A stretch of 64,000 nt of DNA from an uncultured Oscillospiraceae bacterium (GTDB taxonomy: Bacteria > Bacillota > Clostridia > Oscillospirales > Oscillospiraceae), in the NCBI GenBank assembly GCA_910587345.1, contig CAJUKH010000066.1:27070-91069 (forward strand), read 5' to 3'. The notes below the pieces were generated by a model, which was not told where the DNA came from, made no database searches, and was given only the letters and a program-made list of their open reading frames with translations. The position numbers and the translations under genes are program-made. Position 1 is the first letter of the stretch; the number at the start of each line of letters is the position of its first letter. Below are positions 42,535-50,504 of this stretch, piece after piece.

Positions 42535-43236
42535 ATGGAAAAAGGAAAACTGGGCGTTATCGGCGGCATGGGGCCACAGGCTATGCTGCTGTTTTGCCAG
42601 AAGATCGTGGATCTAACCGACGCCCGCAGCGATCAGGCGCATTTGCCCATGCTCATTCTGAATGACACCCAGATGCCGGACCGGACGGCGGCGCTGCTCT
42701 CCGGAGAGACACAGCCGGTCCATGACCGGCTGCTGGCCGATGGAAGAACGCTGGAAGCGTGGGGGGCCACCGCCGTCGCCGTCACCTGCAATACCGCCCA
42801 CGCCTTTCTGCCTCAGGTCCAGAAGGAGCTGGGGGTGCCCATCGTCAATATGATAGAGGAGACCGCCGGGGCTTTGCAGGCTCTGGGGGCCAAAAGGGTA
42901 GGTATTCTGGGCACCGACGGCACACTGAAGACCCGGCTTTACCATCAGGCTTTGGAGGCCCGGGGCATCACCCCCGTGGTACCGCCCCGGGAGGAGCAGG
43001 CTCTGGTCATGAGCATTATTTACGACGAGATAAAGCAGGGCCACAGAGGCTCCCCGGATAAGTTTGCCGTGGCGGACAGGGCTTTGCGTGCCGCCGGCTG
43101 TGACCGTATCGTGCTTGCCTGTACCGAGATGTCCACCTATAAGGACTGGCACGGGCTGGATGATTTTTATGTGGACGCCATGGACATACTGGCCCGCCGC
43201 TGTATCCAGATCTGCGGCTATCCCACAAAGGGCTGA
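42535..43236 (+). CDS. aspartate/glutamate racemase family protein
   Basis: This 233-aa protein starts MEKGKLGVIGGMGPQAM with TAAGGAGGC upstream. It belongs to the PLP-independent aspartate racemase group: GGMGP loop, VTCNTAH with catalytic Cys near 82, and LACTEMS with the second catalytic Cys near 194. DTQMPDRTA is the substrate loop of the aspartate subgroup. It probably makes D-Asp for the neighbouring ligase; D-Glu is the main alternative. It is 148 bp after the ligase and 32 bp before mutS. Confidence 0.88.
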   Translation: MEKGKLGVIGGMGPQAMLLFCQKIVDLTDARSDQAHLPMLILNDTQMPDRTAALLSGETQPVHDRLLADGRTLEAWGATAVAVTCNTAHAFLPQVQKELGVPIVNMIEETAGALQALGAKRVGILGTDGTLKTRLYHQALEARGITPVVPPREEQALVMSIIYDEIKQGHRGSPDKFAVADRALRAAGCDRIVLACTEMSTYKDWHGLDDFYVDAMDILARRCIQICGYPTKG

Positions 43237-43267
43237 AGGCCCATTTACAGAAAGAGAGGACCCTGCT

Positions 43268-45865
43268 ATGGCGGAAGGCACTCCCATGATGCTGCAATAC
43301 AATCAAATCAAGGCCGACCATCCCGACTGTATCCTCTTTTTCCGGCTGGGGGATTTCTACGAGATGTTCAACGAGGACGCCCAGGTGGCCTCCCGGGAGC
43401 TAGACTTGACATTGACCAGCCGGGACCGAAAGCTCCCCCCCGAGGAGCGGACCCCCATGTGCGGCGTTCCCTACCACGCCGCCGAGGCCTATATCTCCCG
43501 GCTCATCGCCAAGGGGTATAAGGTGGCCATCTGCGAGCAGATGGAGGACCCGGCCGCCGCCAAAGGGCTGGTGGAGCGGGATATCATCCGTATCGTCACC
43601 CCCGGCACCGTCATTGAAGAGACCATGCTGGAGGAGGGAAAGAACAACTTCCTCTGCGCCCTCTGTCTGGACGGCGGCAGCGCCGGACTCTGTTTTGCCG
43701 ACCTTTCCACCGGAGAGGTATCGGCCACCGGCTTTGACGGCCCCGCCTGGCGGGAGCATGTGGAAAACGAGCTGGGCCGCTTCTCCCCCCGGGAGGTGCT
43801 TCTCTCCCCCGAAGCCTATGGCGACGAGGCTTTGAAGCGGTTTCTCTCCTCCCGGCTGGACTGCCGGGCAGAGGCGGGCGCCCCGGAGGGATTTCAACCC
43901 GGCCACGCCGGGGAGCGGGTCAGGGCACAGTTCGGCGCCAGCGCCGACACTCTCCCCGCCGGGCCGGTGACCCAGGCCGCCGGCGCATTGATGGATTATC
44001 TTTATGAGACCCAGAAAACCGACCTTTCCCATCTCTCTGAAATCAACTACTACACCACCGGGGAGTTTATGGAACTGGACCTGACCGCCCGGCGAAATCT
44101 GGAACTGACCGAGACCCTGCGGGGCGGCGAGAAGAAGGGCAGCCTTCTCTGGGTGCTGGACAAGACCTGCACCGCCATGGGCCACCGGCTGATCCGCTCC
44201 TGGCTGGAGCGGCCCCTTCTCTCCCCCGTTCAGATCGGCAAGCGGCAGGGGGCGGTGGCCGATCTGGCCGCCGACATGGTCTCCCGTCAGGAGCTGGAGC
44301 GGGAGCTGAGAGAGGTCACCGACCTGGAACGGCTCATCGGCCGGGTGGTCTACGGCACCGCCGGGGGCCGGGACATGGTGGCCCTGTCCCGGGGCCTTGG
44401 AAAGCTGCCTCAGCTGCGGCTGCTGCTGTCTCCCTTCCCCTCCTCCCTTTTGGCGGTACTGCGGGAGAATCTGGATGACCTTGCCGATTTACGGGGGGCC
44501 ATCGACGCCGCCTTTGTGGAGGAACCCCCCTTCTCCGTCCGGGAGGGCGGCTTTATCCGGGAGGGCTACAACGAGGAGGTGGACCGGCTGCGGGGCATCC
44601 TCACCGGCGGAAGGGACATGGTGGCCGCCATGGAGGCCCAGGAGAAGGAGAAAACCGGTATCAAAACCCTGAAAGTAGGGTTTAATAAGGTGTTCGGCTA
44701 TTACATCGAGGTCTCCAAAAGCTACACCGGGCAGGTCCCCGATACCTACGTCCGCAAACAGACGCTGGTGAACTGCGAGCGGTACATCACCTCCGAGCTG
44801 AAGGAGATGGAGAACACCATCCTGAACGCTCAGGACCAGCTGACCGCTTTGGAGTACCAGCTTTTCACCCAGCTGCGGCAGGCCGCCGCCCAGCGGGTCC
44901 ATGATATCCAGCGCTCCGCCGCCGCCGTGGGGCAGGTGGACGTACTTTGCTCCTTTGCCCGGGTGGCCGCCGAAAACGGCTACTGTATGCCCCAGGTGGA
45001 TCTGTCCGATGTCATCGAGATCACCGCAGGCCGCCACCCGGTGGTGGAAAAGGCGGCAAAGGGCACCCTTTTTGTGCCAAACGACACCAAAATGGACGGA
45101 AACGAGGACCTCTGCGCCATTATCACCGGCCCCAATATGGCAGGTAAATCCACCTATATGCGGCAGGTGGCCCTCATTGTTCTCATGGCCCAGATGGGCT
45201 CCTTCGTCCCGGCCAAGGCCGCCCGCATCGGCATCGTAGACCGGGTGTTCACCCGCATCGGGGCCAGCGACGACCTTTCCGCCGGCCAGTCCACCTTCAT
45301 GGTGGAGATGAGCGAGGTGGCGGAGCTTTTGAAAAACGCCACCGCCAAGAGCCTGCTCATTCTGGACGAGATCGGCCGGGGCACCTCCACCTATGACGGC
45401 ATGGCCATCGCAAGGGCGGTGCTGGAATACTGCGCCGACCCCAAACGGCTGGGGTGCAAGACCCTGTTTGCCACCCACTACCACGAGCTTACCGCACTGG
45501 AAGGCCAGATGGCGGGGGTGAAGAATTACAACATTGCCGCCAAGAAAAAGCAGGACGACATCCTTTTCCTGCGGAAAATCGTCCGGGGCGGGGCGGAGGC
45601 CAGCTACGGCATCGAGGTTGCCAAACTGGCCGGGGTCCCCGACCGGGTCATTTCCCGGGCAAAGGTGATTTTGGAGGAACTGGAAACCAGCGGGGGCATC
45701 TCCCCGGGAGACGGCTATGCCGCTCCGGCAGCGGAAAGCGCCCAATTCTCTCTGGAGGACGTGGGGGCTTTGGCGCTGGCCGATAAGCTCCGGGCGGTGG
45801 ACGTGGACACCCTGACGCCCATTGAGGCCATGAATCTGATCTATCAGTGGAAAAGGGAGTTGTGA
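43268..45865 (+). CDS. mutS: DNA mismatch repair protein MutS
   Basis: The start at 43268 (MAEGTPMMLQYNQIKADHPD) with AGAGAGGA upstream gives 865 aa. The mismatch-binding motif FFRLGDFYEMF is near the N-terminus, followed by connector and clamp domains. The ATPase has Walker A GPNMAGKST near 621, STFMVEMSE, Walker B LLILDEIGRGTSTYDG and ATHYHEL. The end (TPIEAMNLIYQWKREL) is canonical. It recognises mispairs and recruits MutL. No mutL follows; instead a 1-kb palindrome-rich gap is found. Confidence 0.97.
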   Translation: MAEGTPMMLQYNQIKADHPDCILFFRLGDFYEMFNEDAQVASRELDLTLTSRDRKLPPEERTPMCGVPYHAAEAYISRLIAKGYKVAICEQMEDPAAAKGLVERDIIRIVTPGTVIEETMLEEGKNNFLCALCLDGGSAGLCFADLSTGEVSATGFDGPAWREHVENELGRFSPREVLLSPEAYGDEALKRFLSSRLDCRAEAGAPEGFQPGHAGERVRAQFGASADTLPAGPVTQAAGALMDYLYETQKTDLSHLSEINYYTTGEFMELDLTARRNLELTETLRGGEKKGSLLWVLDKTCTAMGHRLIRSWLERPLLSPVQIGKRQGAVADLAADMVSRQELERELREVTDLERLIGRVVYGTAGGRDMVALSRGLGKLPQLRLLLSPFPSSLLAVLRENLDDLADLRGAIDAAFVEEPPFSVREGGFIREGYNEEVDRLRGILTGGRDMVAAMEAQEKEKTGIKTLKVGFNKVFGYYIEVSKSYTGQVPDTYVRKQTLVNCERYITSELKEMENTILNAQDQLTALEYQLFTQLRQAAAQRVHDIQRSAAAVGQVDVLCSFARVAAENGYCMPQVDLSDVIEITAGRHPVVEKAAKGTLFVPNDTKMDGNEDLCAIITGPNMAGKSTYMRQVALIVLMAQMGSFVPAKAARIGIVDRVFTRIGASDDLSAGQSTFMVEMSEVAELLKNATAKSLLILDEIGRGTSTYDGMAIARAVLEYCADPKRLGCKTLFATHYHELTALEGQMAGVKNYNIAAKKKQDDILFLRKIVRGGAEASYGIEVAKLAGVPDRVISRAKVILEELETSGGISPGDGYAAPAAESAQFSLEDVGALALADKLRAVDVDTLTPIEAMNLIYQWKREL

Positions 45866-46935
45866 GAGGGCTGTCTTTTCCTCTGCCCGGCTGGGGATCG
45901 TTTTTCCGCCTGCCCGGCGGGGTCCACCGCCCGGCTGTTGATGGCAGGCCGTCTCTTGGCGGCTATGCCGCTTAGAGACAGCTCGTACCCTGTGGGTGCT
46001 ATGCCGCCTTACGGATGGGGCAGGTAAAACCGTTTTCTCTTTTGTGGGAAAGTGGTGCGTTTTATCTTGCAGTTGTTTTTTGCTTGCCCAGCAGGAGATT
46101 GTTTTTTCGCTTGCCCAGCAGGGGCCAAAACCACTTTTTCTTTTGATTCAAAAGAAAAAGCGGTTCTGGACTCCGAAAAAGAAAAGGGTGGACCAGTGGA
46201 AATCTTGGGGAGGTGCGTTACAACAGGATAGATTACCTATGCTGAGATGTTGTTCCTCGGGTAAAATCCTTTGGGCTATCCTTCCATCTTCGGCGGCTTG
46301 CGTTTGAGCGACCCGTGGTCCCCCTTGCGCCACTGCCGTTGAGTGGGTGGAATACCGTTACCTGTTCGTTGGTATTTACGCCGCCTGGGTGGCGGTTTTC
46401 GGGAGAGAGGCTGGCGGGTGAGGACACCCGCCCCTACGGGGTGGGATGGTTTTTGATGAGAGGAACCACCCCTCAAGCTGTGTAGGTCGAGGCGGGTCAA
46501 TTTCAACGGCATTTCTTCAGTGTTCCACCAACGTACGCACGGGTGCGGGGCAAGGGGGACCATGGGAGCGTAAAGACGACACGAGCCGATTCTAACGAAC
46601 CTTGTCTTGACCTGAGGGCTTTCATGCTTACTCCCGCTTGATGAGCGAAGCGAGTTTAGCGGGAGTTAGTGCCGTGAAACGGCTGGGGGTGTGGGGGGCC
46701 ATTCTTTGGCCCGGCAAAGAATGGCCCCCCACGTCATAGCGGCTGAGAACGTGAGAGGCTATTCTTTTCCTCGGGAAAAGAATCGTCTTTCACAATCACG
46801 CAGTTCAAGGTTTGGCGTACAACCATCAGTCCGACGGCAAATGTTCAAGGATCGGAAGGCCCCCCACTTCACCAAATACCATCTCTCGCAAAAATCCCCA
46901 CTTTTCTCTCCATTTTACAGAATCGAGGTGCTTTT
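45866..46935. other. 1.07-kb palindrome-rich gap between mutS and murE
   Basis: No gene can be supported. It contains several hairpins: CCACTTTTTCTTTTGA/TCAAAAGAAAAAGCGG (46131-46165), CTCCCGCT/AGCGGGAG (46632-46666), a perfect 17-bp stem GGGGGGCCATTCTTTG/CAAAGAATGGCCCCCC (46696-46733), and ATTCTTTTCC/GGAAAAGAAT (46769-46791). GCTTGCCCAGCAGG occurs twice (46081 and 46111). ACACCCGCCCCTACGGGG (46423-46440) resembles an intergenic repeat common in gut Oscillospirales. It may hold decayed mobile elements or structured RNA. Confidence 0.6.
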
Positions 46936-48450
46936 ATGGACCGTCCCCGCCTGCCTTTGGGAAGCTATTACCAGCTTCTCTACAAACTGGAGCTGCTGGT
47001 GGACAAAACCACCCCCTTCCCCGGCGACCTGACCCATGTTATTACGGCGGTGACCTGCGACTCCCGCTCCGCCGTGCCCGGCTGTCTCTTTATCTGCAAG
47101 GGGGCCGCTTTCAAGGAGGAGTATCTGGCCGAGGCCATCCGCCGGGGGGCGGTAGCCTATGTAAGTGAAAAGCTCTATGACCAGCCCGCCCCCTGCCTTC
47201 AGGTGACCAATATCCGTATGGCCATGGGGGTGCTGGCCGACCACGCCTGGGGCCACCCTTCGGGGCGGCTGACCGTTATCGGCATCACGGGCACCAAGGG
47301 AAAAACCACTGCCGCCTGGTTTTTAAAGGCCATTCTGGACCACTGGCGGCAGCGGCAGGGAAAGCCCCCGGTGGGCCTTTTGTCCACCATCCTCATTGAC
47401 GACGGGGTGGAGCGCCGCCCCGCCGCCCTCACCACGCCGGAGCCGCTGGACCTGCAGCGGCATCTTTTCAACGCCGCCAACGCCGGATGCGAGTATGTGG
47501 TGATGGAGGTATCCAGCCAAGCCCTGAAGTACGGCCGGATGATCGGGGTGGAGCTGGCGGTGGCCGCCTTCCTCAACATCGGGGAGGACCACATCAGCCC
47601 CGCCGAACACCCCACCTGGACCGACTATTTCTCCTCAAAGCTGCGCATTTTCAACCACGCCCGCAGCGCCGTCATCAATCTGGACGGGGAGAAGGAACAG
47701 GTGGACCGCATTCTGGAAAATGCCAAGTACTGCGAGCGGGTGGTGACCTATTCCTCCGCCTTCCCCAACGTTCTCCACGCCGATTTAAGCGCCCAGGCCA
47801 TCTCTCCCATCGAGGGGGGACAGGCCTTTGCCGCCGCCTACGAGGGAGAGGGCGAGCCGTTCGCCTTGTCCATGGGCGGTGACTTCAATGTCTCCAACGC
47901 CCTGGCCGCCATGGGGGTGTGCCGCATCCTGGGGGTCCCCGGCAGCGACGTGAGGGCGGGCCTTTTCGCCGCCAGCATTCCCGGGCGAATGGAAACTTAT
48001 GTCAACCAAGAAAAAACCGTCATCGTGGACTACGCCCACAACGGCATGGCCCTCACCGCTCTTTTGCAGGGGGTCCGGAAGGAGCACCCCGGCGCACCGA
48101 TCACGCTGGTTTTCGGCTGTACCGGCGACAAAGCTCTGGACCGCCGGGAGGGGATGGGAAGAGCAGCGGGAGAGTATGCCGACACCATCCTTCTCACCGA
48201 GGACGACCCGGGCCACGAGAGGGTGGAGGACATCTGCGCCCAAATAGAAAGTTATGTTAACTTATACGGCAAACCCTGCACTATCATCCCCAACCGGGAG
48301 GAGGCCATCCGCCGGGCCATTGAGGAAGCCCCCCCCAGGGGGGTGGTCATTCTGGCGGGTAAGGGCGCCGAGCAGGCCCAAAAGCGGGCAAACGGTCCGG
48401 AACCCTGCGTCCCTGACGGGATGCTGGCGAAAAAATATCTGGGACTTTGA
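46936..48450 (+). CDS. murE: UDP-MurNAc-tripeptide synthetase (MurE-type Mur ligase)
   Basis: This 504-aa protein has the three Mur ligase domains: an N-terminal UDP-binding part (TCDSRSAVPGCLFICKGAAF), ATP site GITGTKGKTT (116-125), the TTPEPLDLQRHLFNA and EVSSQALKYGR blocks, and a C-terminal domain with VDYAHN and FGCTGDKALDRREGMG. It adds the third residue to UDP-MurNAc-L-Ala-D-Glu. The specificity motif reads EDDPGHE near 419-425, closer to the DDPN-type of L-Lys enzymes than to DNPR of diaminopimelate enzymes. AATCGAGGTG precedes the ATG. Whether it is the only MurE in the cell is unknown. Confidence 0.88.
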   Translation: MDRPRLPLGSYYQLLYKLELLVDKTTPFPGDLTHVITAVTCDSRSAVPGCLFICKGAAFKEEYLAEAIRRGAVAYVSEKLYDQPAPCLQVTNIRMAMGVLADHAWGHPSGRLTVIGITGTKGKTTAAWFLKAILDHWRQRQGKPPVGLLSTILIDDGVERRPAALTTPEPLDLQRHLFNAANAGCEYVVMEVSSQALKYGRMIGVELAVAAFLNIGEDHISPAEHPTWTDYFSSKLRIFNHARSAVINLDGEKEQVDRILENAKYCERVVTYSSAFPNVLHADLSAQAISPIEGGQAFAAAYEGEGEPFALSMGGDFNVSNALAAMGVCRILGVPGSDVRAGLFAASIPGRMETYVNQEKTVIVDYAHNGMALTALLQGVRKEHPGAPITLVFGCTGDKALDRREGMGRAAGEYADTILLTEDDPGHERVEDICAQIESYVNLYGKPCTIIPNREEAIRRAIEEAPPRGVVILAGKGAEQAQKRANGPEPCVPDGMLAKKYLGL

Positions 48451-48460
48451 GACGCAAAAA

Positions 48461-48497
48461 AGAGCCGGGGGCAGTCGTTGACCGTCCCCGGCTTTTT
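48461..48497. terminator. terminator after murE
   Basis: AGCCGGGG and CCCCGGCT form a stem followed by TTTTT, between convergent genes. Confidence 0.8.
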
Positions 48498-48577
48498 AAG
48501 CGGCGCCGCCAAACATTGCTATATCCAATAACGGGTGTCCCCTGTGGATGGGCGACTGCCCGCTCAGCCAAATGCCA

Positions 48578-49024
48578 CTATGCCCTTTTTTCTCCCTGTT
48601 TTATGGCATAAAAAGATATTATGCTGAACAGGAATGTCTGTGTAAGGATCTCCAGCAATCCGCCAAGGGTTATTTTCAGGGTTCCCGGAGCGGATTCACA
48701 ATATATAAAATATTCGATCGAGCAAGGCGCCGTCGCCGGTGTGTTGAATACTCCCAGGATCAGAATCATGAGCCATATGATCAGCCACCCATTTTTCTTC
48801 GGCAAAAAGACGTCCCGTATGATCCACAAAACAATGGCAAACAAAAACCCTCTGAAAATCTGGAACAGGGGCGCCAGACCAACGCTCAGGCTGCCTGTGT
48901 CCCTCATTCCGATTTGTTCCACGGATGTGCCATAGTCAAATAGCACCATTGACAACATCCCACACACAATATAAGTGACCACATGGACCATTGTCACTTT
49001 CAAAAGAAAGGATTTCTTTTTCAC
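48578..49024 (-). CDS. hypothetical four-helix membrane protein, 148 aa
   Basis: The best start is GTG at 49024 (VKKKSFLLKVTMVHVV), 7 nt after CGGGGGG; upstream frame codons lack a site and overlap the neighbouring promoter. Four hydrophobic segments are seen (about 8-28, 54-74, 80-95 and 120-140), with a Lys-rich loop (RDVFLPKKNGW). The N-terminus is positive, so it faces the cytoplasm. No family is recognised. It is divergent from the GNAT gene. Confidence 0.6.
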   Translation of the reverse strand: MKKKSFLLKVTMVHVVTYIVCGMLSMVLFDYGTSVEQIGMRDTGSLSVGLAPLFQIFRGFLFAIVLWIIRDVFLPKKNGWLIIWLMILILGVFNTPATAPCSIEYFIYCESAPGTLKITLGGLLEILTQTFLFSIISFYAIKQGEKRA

Positions 49025-49124
49025 CGAAACACCCCCCGCAAATCCTGTTTTATCCAGCCTACTATAACACAGGGTCCCTGTTATATCAATGCGCTTTTCT
49101 GAAAAGGGGCGCGCAAGCCAAAGC

Positions 49125-49153
49125 TTGTCTTTTGGTCCCAACTTTGCTACAAT
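49125..49153 (+). promoter_or_regulatory. promoter of the GNAT gene
   Basis: TTGTCT and TACAAT are 17 bp apart, 35 bp before the ATG. Confidence 0.7.
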
Positions 49154-49188
49154 GGTGGAAACAAGCCAATTTGAAGGAGGTTTCTGCC

Positions 49189-49644
49189 ATGATTTTCAGA
49201 AAAGCCACAGCGGAAGAGGCTCCCATTTTGGGGGAGCTGCGGAAAAAACAACTCATTGACGAGGGCCACGACCCCACCGCGGGGAATATGGATGAGCAGC
49301 TTTTGGAGTTTTTCACCCGGCGGATCAACGATGGGTCCATGATCGAGTGGGTGGCCGATGATAAGGGGACCATCGTGGGCACCGGGGCCATCATCTTCTA
49401 CGACCTGCCCCCCGCCTTCAACAACGTCAGCGGCATCAAGGGCTATGTAGCCAATGTCTACACCGATCCGGCCTACCGCAAGCAGGGCATCGCCACCACC
49501 ATTCTGGAAAAGCTGAAGGACGAGGCCCGGGCCCGGGGCGTCACCATGCTGTGGCTGGGGGCCTCCGACCAGGGGCGGCCCATTTATAAAAAGGTGGGAT
49601 TTCAGGACACCAACACCTGGATGGAACTGAACCATCTGAAATAA
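49189..49644 (+). CDS. GNAT family N-acetyltransferase, 151 aa
   Basis: The ATG at 49189 (MIFRKATAEEAPILGELRKKQ) has GAAGGAGG upstream. It is a complete one-domain GNAT: VGTGAIIFYDLP, then GYVANVYTDPAYRKQGIATTILEKL holding the R/Q-x-x-G-x-A acetyl-CoA loop (RKQGIA), and LWLGASDQGRPIYKKVGFQ. The acceptor is unknown. It is a single-gene unit bounded by a promoter and a strong terminator. Confidence 0.9.
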   Translation: MIFRKATAEEAPILGELRKKQLIDEGHDPTAGNMDEQLLEFFTRRINDGSMIEWVADDKGTIVGTGAIIFYDLPPAFNNVSGIKGYVANVYTDPAYRKQGIATTILEKLKDEARARGVTMLWLGASDQGRPIYKKVGFQDTNTWMELNHLK

Positions 49645-49656
49645 CGGGGATCACAC

Positions 49657-49698
49657 ACCGCAAAGCGGGAGGCCGTTGACCTCCCGCTTTGCGGTTTC
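49657..49698 (+). terminator. terminator after the GNAT gene
   Basis: ACCGCAAAGCGGGAGG and CCTCCCGCTTTGCGGT form a perfect 16-bp stem followed by TTCCCC. Confidence 0.75.
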
Positions 49699-49724
49699 CC
49701 CACCATATTTTTCGCAGATAGGTC

Positions 49725-49821
49725 TTGACAGAAAAGGTTAGCGGTGGTAAACTTCCATATACACAAGGGTTAGCATTCGCTAATCTCAAACTTTGCCCCA
49801 TGTGTTAGCGTATGCTAATAT
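49725..49821 (+). promoter_or_regulatory. feo promoter region with two metal-regulator operators
   Basis: TTGACA with TAAACT 17 bp later (49725-49753) and TTGCCC with TAATAT 17 bp later (49793-49821) are two possible promoters. Perfect palindromes TTAGCATTCGCTAA (49770-49783) and TTAGCGTATGCTAA (49805-49818) lie after the first and within the second. A half-match TTAGCGGTGGTAA overlaps the first. A third copy lies before feoB. A DtxR/MntR- or Fur-like repressor is the likely reader. Confidence 0.75.
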
Positions 49822-49843
49822 GTGGAAAAGGAGGGAGGCAGCC

Positions 49844-50056
49844 ATGATGCCTTTGACAATGGCCCGCCCCGGGGAGACGGTGACCATCCGGAAAATCACA
49901 GGGAAGGACGAGGTGCGGCAGCATCTGGCGGAACTGGGCTTTGTGGTGGACAGCACCGTTACCGTGGTCACGGAGCTGGCCGGGAATCTGATATTGCAGG
50001 TCAAGGACAGCCGAATCGCTCTGGATAAGACCATGGCGAACCGGATCATGATCTAA
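49844..50056 (+). CDS. feoA: ferrous iron transport protein FeoA, first copy
   Basis: This 70-aa SH3-like protein begins MMPLTMARPGETVTIRKITGKDEVRQHLAELGF, with GGAGGGAGG upstream. The pattern (charged loop, HLAELGFVVDSTVTVVTELAGNLILQVKDSRIALDKTMANRI) matches FeoA, which binds FeoB at the cytoplasmic face of the membrane. It is first in feoA-feoA-feoB, under the two palindromic operators. Confidence 0.88.
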   Translation: MMPLTMARPGETVTIRKITGKDEVRQHLAELGFVVDSTVTVVTELAGNLILQVKDSRIALDKTMANRIMI

Positions 50057-50201
50057 CGAAAGCGCAGCGCTCCGCAAAAGAGAGGGCAAGGCCCAACCGA
50101 AGTAGCGGCCGGAAGCCGAGCCGCATCGGCGCCCACCCCCTCAGGGCTTTGCGGGCGGACGCCGCGCAGCCCGGCAGCAAATATGTAAAGGAGGAAACAG
50201 C

Positions 50202-50423
50202 ATGAAAACATTGAAAGACGCCAAGGTGGGCGAGACCGTCACCGTGGCAAAGCTCCACGGCGAGGGGGCGGTGAAACGCCGTATCATGGATATGGGCATT
50301 ACCAAGGGCACCGAGATCTTCATCCGCAAGGTGGCCCCTCTGGGCGACCCCATGGAGTTGAATGTCCGGGGATATGAGTTGTCCGTCCGTAAGGCCGACG
50401 CCGAGATGGTGGAACTGGTATAA
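50202..50423 (+). CDS. feoA: ferrous iron transport protein FeoA, second copy
   Basis: This 73-aa protein is a second FeoA-type SH3 domain: MKTLKDAKVGETVTVAKLHGEGAVKRRIMDMGITKGTEIFIRKVAPLGDPMELNVRGYELSVRKADAEMVEL. It is closer to the common clostridial FeoA than the first copy. AAAGGAGGAA precedes the ATG. The 145-bp GC-rich gap before it holds no gene. Paired FeoA proteins probably have different roles at FeoB. Confidence 0.92.
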   Translation: MKTLKDAKVGETVTVAKLHGEGAVKRRIMDMGITKGTEIFIRKVAPLGDPMELNVRGYELSVRKADAEMVELV

Positions 50424-50438
50424 AAATTTGCCCAGCGG

Positions 50439-50452
50439 TTAGCGAAAGCTAA
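50439..50452. promoter_or_regulatory. third metal-regulator palindrome, before feoB
   Basis: TTAGCGAAAGCTAA is a perfect TTAGC-N4-GCTAA palindrome between feoA and feoB, the same motif as at 49770 and 49805. It may allow separate control of feoB. Confidence 0.7.
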
Positions 50453-50504
50453 TCGCAAAGCCTCCCCCACGGGGCGGCCAATGAAACGAGAGGAGAGAAC
50501 ACCC

